This document shows positions 24,509-28,377 of a DNA stretch of 28,377 bases, piece by piece (position 1 is the first letter of the stretch; each line of letters starts with the position of its first letter). Both the position numbers and the translations under genes were made by a program. The notes beneath the pieces were generated by a model. It made no database searches, was not told the origin of the DNA, and saw only the letters and a program-made list of their open reading frames with translations. Origin of the DNA: a virus; IMG/VR virus record IMGVR_UViG_3300033153_001529, positions 1 to 28,377 of that record; one strand, given 5' to 3'.

Positions 24509-24630
24509 CAGTACATTCCACCCTGATTATTATCGCTACAGCAAGATAATATTACAGCTATAATAACGAATATTATAGTAAACCAAGCTAATGGGCTAAC
24601 TAAAATTCTTATTATCAGGTCTAACAACAT
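24508..24630 (-). CDS. Membrane microprotein, 40 aa, possible short lipoprotein
   Basis: A 40-residue frame starting with ATG. Residues 2-29 are almost wholly apolar (around LAWFTIIFVIIAVILS), enough for one membrane span, with a single arginine at position 8. It ends CCSDNNQGGMY. The ILSC stretch loosely resembles a lipobox, so Cys30 could be lipid-modified, leaving an 11-residue tail. That is far shorter than known Rz1-type outer spanins, so this is only a possibility. The stop TGA shares its last base with the ATG of the next tiny gene (TGATG), and a GGGTGG stretch in its last codons could serve as that gene's ribosome binding site. Its own upstream signal is weak. Location next to the lysis block suggests a lysis-related role. 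Confidence 0.5.
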   Translation of the reverse strand: MLLDLIIRILVSPLAWFTIIFVIIAVILSCCSDNNQGGMY

Positions 24631-24650
24631 ATACTCGACAATCAAATACC

Positions 24651-24663
24651 GATAACAATTATC
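24651..24663. other. Small GATAA/TTATC hairpin before a membrane microgene
   Basis: A 5-bp AT-rich stem with a 3-base loop in the 48-base gap between the 56-residue basic gene and the 40-residue membrane gene. It is weak alone; it is listed because similar hairpins occur in the other gaps. Confidence 0.2.
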
Positions 24664-24678
24664 TGTGATTTAACTAAA

Positions 24679-24849
24679 TTACGTTACTGTAAGTTGCGCT
24701 TCTGAAGATGAGATTACGATAGAACCAGAATTAGCCCTTATTCTATTCGCATCGAACCTTTCCCTAGTTCTTTTTCGCGTGTAATATAAAACGGCGGCAA
24801 GCACCTTTTTATGCTTACCCCATTTTGGTTTTTTGAGTAGTTTGCCCAT
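24679..24849 (-). CDS. Small basic protein, 56 aa, unknown function
   Basis: This ATG-started frame encodes 56 residues. The first 38 residues hold 14 lysines or arginines (for example MGKLLKKPKWGKHKK and TRKRTRERF), with a short apolar stretch (VLAAVLYY) between the two basic clusters. The C-terminal 18 residues turn polar and beta-like (SGSIVISSSEAQLTVT). No Shine-Dalgarno sequence is visible, and a 9-bp hairpin lies just upstream, so translation may be low or conditional. The basic-apolar-basic design suggests nucleic acid or membrane contact. It could be a chance frame, but it fills the gap exactly between two supported genes. Confidence 0.45.
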   Translation of the reverse strand: MGKLLKKPKWGKHKKVLAAVLYYTRKRTRERFDANRIRANSGSIVISSSEAQLTVT

Positions 24850-24859
24850 AATTTTGATT

Positions 24860-24881
24860 GCTGGCTAGCATTCTAGCCAGC
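24860..24881. other. Perfect 9-bp hairpin after the decoration gene
   Basis: GCTGGCTAG pairs perfectly with CTAGCCAGC around a 4-base loop, starting 8 bases after the stop codon at 24890. This is the strongest stem in the window. The minus-strand sequence after it is AATCAAAATT, with no T-run, so it does not fit a classical intrinsic terminator. It ends 10 bases before the ATG of the next small gene and may hide that start or mark an mRNA processing point. Confidence 0.6.
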
Positions 24882-24889
24882 AAGCTCCA

Positions 24890-25414
24890 TTAGTCATCAC
24901 CGAGAACAATATATGCAATGTCCAGAGTTCCAGAAATAGCGAACGTGCCATCTTCAGTATCCGTAATTACATTATCATCAATCAAGATATTAAGATTTAA
25001 TTCCATGCTACCGTCTGCATTGTCAAGAATAACTTGTTCCGTCGCCGTAGACAATCCTCGTGTAGATTGTGCATCCTTATCGTCGGCAGCAGATGCTAGC
25101 GCGGTAGATGGAACAACATTATCGTCTTCCGCGTCGCTAAGGTCATAATCTCCATTCGGTGCCGTTCCAATACCATAATCGCCATCCCAATCGTCGATTA
25201 CATGTTCATCAGTGCCAGCCTTTACTGCGACATACGCAACAGCCCCTAGAAGTAAAATATTTCCTTCGGGAAGTTGGCCGATTACAGCGGTCGTAGCGTC
25301 CACCGTATCCGCTTCGCCAGTAATGTCTGCGCTAAAAGAAAACGCAATTCGTCTCTTTACGATTGACCGATCCGTTTCTGACGCTCGACCAAGTGATCTT
25401 AATAGACCTTTCAT
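24890..25414 (-). CDS. Probable capsid decoration or head structural protein
   Basis: 174 residues. The N-terminus is basic (MKGLLRSLGRASETDRSIVK), followed by beta-strand patterns (RRIAFSFSADITGEADT, then GQLPEGNILLLGAVAYVAVK). A long, very acidic loop occupies about residues 70-110 (HVIDDWDGDYGIGT and DLSDAEDDN). The C-terminal half returns to beta strands (SMELNLNILIDD, FAISGTLDIAYIVL). This layout resembles small beta-sandwich head proteins that follow capsid genes in many marine siphoviruses, but no named family is certain. It is translationally coupled to the 48-residue gene by ATGA. A strong hairpin follows its stop, as after the capsid gene, consistent with high expression. A head fibre or a capsid cement role are the main alternatives. 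Confidence 0.6.
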   Translation of the reverse strand: MKGLLRSLGRASETDRSIVKRRIAFSFSADITGEADTVDATTAVIGQLPEGNILLLGAVAYVAVKAGTDEHVIDDWDGDYGIGTAPNGDYDLSDAEDDNVVPSTALASAADDKDAQSTRGLSTATEQVILDNADGSMELNLNILIDDNVITDTEDGTFAISGTLDIAYIVLGDD

Positions 25415-25557
25415 TCTACACCTCGATTAATTTTTGCTTGATGATTTAAAAGATCCTTAATAGATGGCTCTTTCGCTGATTTTTCTTGGATAACTTCTTC
25501 CTTTGCTTCTTTAACTGCAACCCTTTTAATTGGACTGGTCGCTTTCGTAATTGGCAT
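25411..25557 (-). CDS. Small charged head-region protein, 48 aa, unknown function
   Basis: The reading frame starts at an ATG with AGGAG 7 bases upstream. It encodes 48 residues and ends in TGA, sharing ATGA with the start of the next gene. That 4-base overlap and the good ribosome binding site make it a real gene despite its size. It begins MPITKATSPIKRVAVKEAKE and is lysine/glutamate-rich throughout. A C-terminal helix includes PSIKDLLNHQAKINRG. There is no membrane segment or signal peptide. Position between the major capsid and the likely decoration gene suggests a small head protein or an assembly helper. No family is recognised. Confidence 0.7.
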   Translation of the reverse strand: MPITKATSPIKRVAVKEAKEEVIQEKSAKEPSIKDLLNHQAKINRGVE

Positions 25558-25579
25558 AATTTGCTCCTAAAATTTAGGT

Positions 25580-25593
25580 GGCCATCCTTGGCC
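25580..25593. other. Perfect GGCCA/TGGCC hairpin just after the capsid gene
   Basis: A 5-bp GC-rich stem with a 4-base loop begins 13 bases after the capsid stop codon. Just downstream a second small palindrome (CCTAAATTTTAGG) overlaps the AGGAG ribosome binding site of the next gene and could mask it. No T-run follows the first stem, so it is more likely an mRNA 3'-end stabiliser, a processing site or a weak attenuator than a terminator. Confidence 0.45.
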
Positions 25594-25606
25594 TAGGGAA
25601 AATAAC

Positions 25607-26662
25607 TTATCCGTTTGAGGTCAAGAATGCAACACCGATGTTTTTACGCTCGGCGTATACGCGATCCCACTGGGCTGCAGCGGCAAGCTCAGCGTAAGTG
25701 GCCGTATCATTACCGGTCATAGTCATGGTAGAGAAAGAGAATCCATATGGATGAACAATCTCGGTGGAGCGAGTCCACAGAATGTCTTGACCACCACCAT
25801 TTCCAGTTGCTGGAGAACGATCCATCTCAGATGGCACCATAGGAGTACCGGCGCCATATGCAACAGCGCCACCAGCGAACAATACAGTGGTATAAACATA
25901 ACCACTTGTAACTCCATCGCGAGGAGCCAAAGAATCATCTACGATAACGCGATAGCCAAGATAAGTCGGGATATTAACTTCACCACGAGCATCTGGGATA
26001 AAGTCGATCAAGTTCTGTTTCTGCAAATTAGCATATGGCACTGAGTGCATAGCAATCGCAGAAAGATTTTGAGCATGATCACCCATAGTAGCCGCAGCAT
26101 CAATTACAGCTTCTGCACCAATACGATTGCTAGCATCAACACCGACGGTAGTTTCCAGATGGATAGCATTAACCATATCGCTAGAATCGCCAGCGATGTT
26201 ATCAAGCAATACACCTTGCATGGAGTTAATTAGACGCTTCTCGGTATCCACAGCCCAGTACTTACCAGTACGAGCCATGATAGCACCGAGAGGATCTTCC
26301 AGACCAAGTTCACGAGCCATGTCCATAGTAGACCATGCCTTATTCTTGTACGCTACAGCGTAAGTCTGCTTCGCACCTTGAATGCGATCCGCTGTGGCTG
26401 AAGATGCTGGATCATCAGTAGAGTAATTAGGCTCGTCATTAGTGAGACCTTTAAAGAAAGGCAGATCACCGATTGAACCCGGGCCGGATGCCATAGCGTT
26501 AAGTCTTGGATCGATGACCATAATGCCAGACTGAACGAAGCGATTCTGTTCAATCGCTAGCTCTTGCATTCCAGCGTTAAAAATAGTTGGATCGTAAATA
26601 TCCAATAGAGTTGAACTAACACTGGAAGTTGTGCCCGTATATGTAGGAACTGTACCAAACAT
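25607..26662 (-). CDS. Major capsid protein (Gp13-like, HK97-type fold)
   Basis: 351 residues. The protein opens with a threonine/serine-rich arm, then YDPTIFNAGMQELAIEQNRF (about residues 28-47), the usual N-terminal helix region of the Gp13-like capsid family. Other family-like parts are the GSIGDLPFFKGL loop, the AVAYKNKAWSTMDMARELG spine-helix region and SAIAMHSVPYANLQKQNLID. Near the end is a domain around YRVIVDDSLAPRDG. The length is normal for the family. It forms the icosahedral shell. It is preceded by the scaffold gene and an AT-rich leader and followed by a small hairpin, then by a short gene and a probable decoration gene. Composition is balanced and codon use looks like that of its neighbours. 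The family call is by pattern; the capsid role is nearly certain from context. Confidence 0.9.
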   Translation of the reverse strand: MFGTVPTYTGTTSSVSSTLLDIYDPTIFNAGMQELAIEQNRFVQSGIMVIDPRLNAMASGPGSIGDLPFFKGLTNDEPNYSTDDPASSATADRIQGAKQTYAVAYKNKAWSTMDMARELGLEDPLGAIMARTGKYWAVDTEKRLINSMQGVLLDNIAGDSSDMVNAIHLETTVGVDASNRIGAEAVIDAAATMGDHAQNLSAIAMHSVPYANLQKQNLIDFIPDARGEVNIPTYLGYRVIVDDSLAPRDGVTSGYVYTTVLFAGGAVAYGAGTPMVPSEMDRSPATGNGGGQDILWTRSTEIVHPYGFSFSTMTMTGNDTATYAELAAAAQWDRVYAERKNIGVAFLTSNG

Positions 26663-26765
26663 AATTGTATCCTCAAATTAAAATAAATAAATTAACATGA
26701 GGCACAACCACATGTTGCCTTTCGTTATATTACATGATAATTAATATCTAGTAATATCATTAAAT
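26663..26765. promoter_or_regulatory. AT-rich leader of the capsid gene with a hairpin
   Basis: This is the longest non-coding gap of the window and is very AT-rich. AGGCA at 26700-26704 pairs with TGCCT at 26716-26720 around an 11-base loop. On the minus strand a T-rich stretch follows, so it could end or slow transcription weakly. The capsid ribosome binding site (GAGG, about 9 bases before ATG) lies at its downstream end. A separate capsid promoter here is plausible, but I see only weak -10-like hexamers and no convincing -35. Confidence 0.3.
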
Positions 26766-27497
26766 CTACGCAGCAGCAGCTTTGAGTCTTTCAGCCTTAG
26801 AAGGATCTGATCTCATGAGCTTAGCTTGATCGGTATAATTAAGGGTGTCCTTGGAAAACGGATTAACACCATCATTAGACCCACTAATAGAACCATTTGC
26901 ACCACTGCCTTTCGACTGTGGCCATAAATGCGCGGCGGAATCTTTAAGCGACTCTACGAAAACATCAGGTGAAGCAATCTTTTTACCAATTTTGCGAAGA
27001 TTTCCATCGGAATCTCTTGATTCAAGAGCACCTTCTTCGCTAATTGAGAATACACCAGTAGCACGGCTAATGACATCATCGATTGCGGTAGGCAATACTC
27101 CTGCCTTTTCCGCTGACTGTCGGAGCGCTCCATTAACACGCTCTGAGTCGTATTGTAATTTCAACTTACTATATCCACTTTGCGCATCAGTTAAACTTGT
27201 CTGCATCTCTAAAGTTTGCGCATCAAACTTAGTCTGAAGTTTTTCTACTCTTTGCGATACAAGTTCGTCTACTTTTTGCTTTGTATCAGCGTCTAGAGAT
27301 GAACTTGTTTTAAATTCCTCGAATTCACTTGTAAGATTCGAGAATTTTAATTCAAAATCACGTTTATCGTGTTTTGCTGTCTTCGTTTCAGTTAGCAATT
27401 GATCCATTTTGGCTCTCATGCTATCTTTTTCGCCACCTAGTGCTTCAAGGTTGACTTTCTGTTTATCAATTAATGCTAATGCTTCTTCTAATTCCAC
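26766..27497 (-). CDS. Capsid assembly scaffolding protein (putative)
   Basis: 243 residues beginning with GTG; AGGAG lies 6 bases upstream, which fixes the start. The first 125 or so residues are strongly charged, alanine/lysine/glutamate-rich and predicted coiled coil (LVSQRVEKLQTKFDAQ). A compact region follows around residues 125-190, reading NGALRQSAEKAGVLPTAIDD and then a GxFSISEEGALESRDSDGN stretch. That pattern is seen in phage scaffold or minor head proteins encoded just before the capsid gene. The C-terminus is glycine/serine-rich and then basic (SKAERLKAAAA). The position directly between portal and major capsid genes is the main support. It would act inside the procapsid and leave or be degraded before DNA packaging. 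It contains no obvious protease motif. Confidence 0.7.
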   Translation of the reverse strand: MELEEALALIDKQKVNLEALGGEKDSMRAKMDQLLTETKTAKHDKRDFELKFSNLTSEFEEFKTSSSLDADTKQKVDELVSQRVEKLQTKFDAQTLEMQTSLTDAQSGYSKLKLQYDSERVNGALRQSAEKAGVLPTAIDDVISRATGVFSISEEGALESRDSDGNLRKIGKKIASPDVFVESLKDSAAHLWPQSKGSGANGSISGSNDGVNPFSKDTLNYTDQAKLMRSDPSKAERLKAAAA

Positions 27498-27517
27498 TGG
27501 AATCTCCTAATTTTGGT

Positions 27518-27533
27518 CACAGACCTGCCTGTG
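27518..27533. other. Short hairpin between portal and scaffold genes
   Basis: CACAG and CTGTG form a 5-bp perfect stem around a 6-base loop. It sits in the 64-base gap between the portal stop and the scaffold GTG start and ends about 10 bases before the AGGAG ribosome binding site. No T-run follows on the minus strand, so it is not a standard terminator. Confidence 0.35.
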
Positions 27534-27561
27534 TTGAGCGAGAAATTTAATATTAAGTTGC

Positions 27562-28377
27562 TCATTTCTTAATAGTCTTATCCATAGTATTTGTCTTGAC
27601 TAAGCCTTCACCTACGTCTAATTCGTCGGTAATCATTCCATCATTAGCGCTCGAATCTAAATCTCCTGGCTCTACCGGTGCTTCGTATTTCTCTCCATCT
27701 TCATCTAGCCTATCTAATTCGTCCTGAACAGTTTCACCTGGGTGCAGCATTCCAGCCTTGCGGAAACTTTCAAGAAGCGTGCTATGGCTAATAGCGGTAG
27801 ACTGCCAGCTTTGGATCATAGCAATCTGCTCGTTAGCAGTAAGGCTAAATGTAGAGAACTCCTGATTCGGAGTAAATTCGATTTCGTTTTCGTCTCCGCC
27901 AGCCCAAATAGTAGCCCATCTACTTATTTGCTGTAGCCCTACTCCAACATTACCGACGACGGATTTAAGCGATGCAGTAGCCGAAGCCTGCCTAAGTCGA
28001 AGAGCCTCTCCAGATTCTGCCGCTCCTTTTCTCGATCCGAGCAATGATGCACCGAGTTCTTGCGCTTGAGAATATAAATCTACTATCCTAGCCAATAGGT
28101 GAGTCATAGCGGAAGTATCGGTAGTTGTATACCCTACCCTTGCCTGACTATCCGCTAGAGATATGAGTACGCCTAGTCCAGTAGCACCAGGTGTCTCGTC
28201 CTTATCAACTCCGGTCATATACATAGTCGGAACTGTAGACGTATTCTCTGCATGCTTTAGCATACAAGATAAATCATATATACTAATTTCGCAGTCTGCT
28301 ATTCCCTCTAAAGGAATAATATCTATATCTGGGGTATTATCGAGAGATCCACATGCAATTACTGGAATAAAGTCAAT
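27562..28377 (-). CDS. Portal protein, DUF4055 family (C-terminal part, start outside window)
   Basis: The frame is open from the right edge, so the ATG at 28263 is internal and the true start lies beyond the window; 271 residues are visible. The portal is the dodecameric ring through which DNA enters and leaves the capsid. The visible part begins with a stretch rich in aspartate and proline (DNTPDIDIIPLEGIAD) that matches the DUF4055 core pattern. A helical segment follows (LLARIVDLYSQAQELGASLL), then a patch resembling the family's ETAEALRIRRA signature (ESGEALRLRQASATASL), and then a beta segment around EIEFTPNQEF. The last 50 or so residues are acidic and probably disordered. It is followed by a scaffold-like gene and the capsid gene, the classic order. 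The family call is from remembered pattern, not a search. Confidence 0.85.
   Translation of the reverse strand: MDFIPVIACGSLDNTPDIDIIPLEGIADCEISIYDLSCMLKHAENTSTVPTMYMTGVDKDETPGATGLGVLISLADSQARVGYTTTDTSAMTHLLARIVDLYSQAQELGASLLGSRKGAAESGEALRLRQASATASLKSVVGNVGVGLQQISRWATIWAGGDENEIEFTPNQEFSTFSLTANEQIAMIQSWQSTAISHSTLLESFRKAGMLHPGETVQDELDRLDEDGEKYEAPVEPGDLDSSANDGMITDELDVGEGLVKTNTMDKTIKK

Noticed and set aside
24372-24563. Plus-strand 63-residue frame over the microgene cascade
   Set aside because: No ribosome binding site, opposite to all genes, whereas the minus strand has coupled starts and stops.
24850-24889. Intrinsic transcription terminator at the 9-bp hairpin
   Set aside because: The stem is strong but no T-run follows on either strand, and coupled genes continue in the same direction.

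Overview
The window is one uninterrupted late structural operon of a tailed phage or prophage. Every supported gene lies on the minus strand, so transcription runs from position 28377 down to 1. The head-to-tail gene order, a tape measure protein of 2093 residues, a tube-type major tail protein, a lambda-like G/GT chaperone pair and no sheath or contractile-baseplate gene point to a long-tailed siphovirus. The DNA is AT-rich, ribosome binding sites are classical AGGAG types, the standard code fits, and genes overlap by 1-11 bases at many junctions. An M15-type endolysin beside small membrane proteins suits a Gram-negative host, but host and lineage cannot be fixed from sequence alone. No integrase, repressor, tRNA, CRISPR array or replication gene is present. 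No stretch over about 110 bases lacks a gene.

Layout in transcription order. (1) Head: C-terminal part of a DUF4055 portal (27562-28377, start beyond the window), coiled-coil scaffold (26766-27497), major capsid protein (25607-26662), a 48-residue gene (25411-25557) and a beta-rich probable decoration protein (24890-25414). (2) A cascade of four tiny genes (24264-24849), two of them single-span membrane peptides, joined by 1-8 base overlaps or short gaps. (3) Lysis-like block: two-span holin candidate, 89-residue unknown, membrane-plus-coiled-coil protein and M15 L-alanyl-D-glutamate peptidase endolysin (22793-24271). (4) Virion accessory and adhesion block: a conserved small structural protein, a 561-residue fibre, a BspA/DUF285 repeat protein, a 146-residue unknown and a 1539-residue repeat giant (14545-22772). 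(5) Neck and tail: Ig-like small protein, DnaT-like connector, stopper, gp10-like completion protein, tail terminator, major tail protein, G and GT chaperones, tape measure (4144-14555). (6) Tail tip: a 170-residue tip protein, a second free-standing BspA protein, and a large tip protein of at least 772 residues with five carbohydrate-binding-like modules that runs off the left edge.

The most unusual content is the adhesion equipment. Three separate proteins carry the same assembly of a PKD-like WGDG domain, BspA/DUF285 repeats and a conserved C-terminal cap. One of these assemblies is embedded inside an array of about 38 near-perfect 22-residue repeats. A fourth protein carries tandem jelly-roll modules. 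Also notable are the microprotein cascade, lysis and fibre genes placed between capsid and neck genes, a probable -1 frameshift without a textbook slippery heptamer, and short hairpins in the longer intergenic gaps, including directly after the genes for the most abundant virion proteins.
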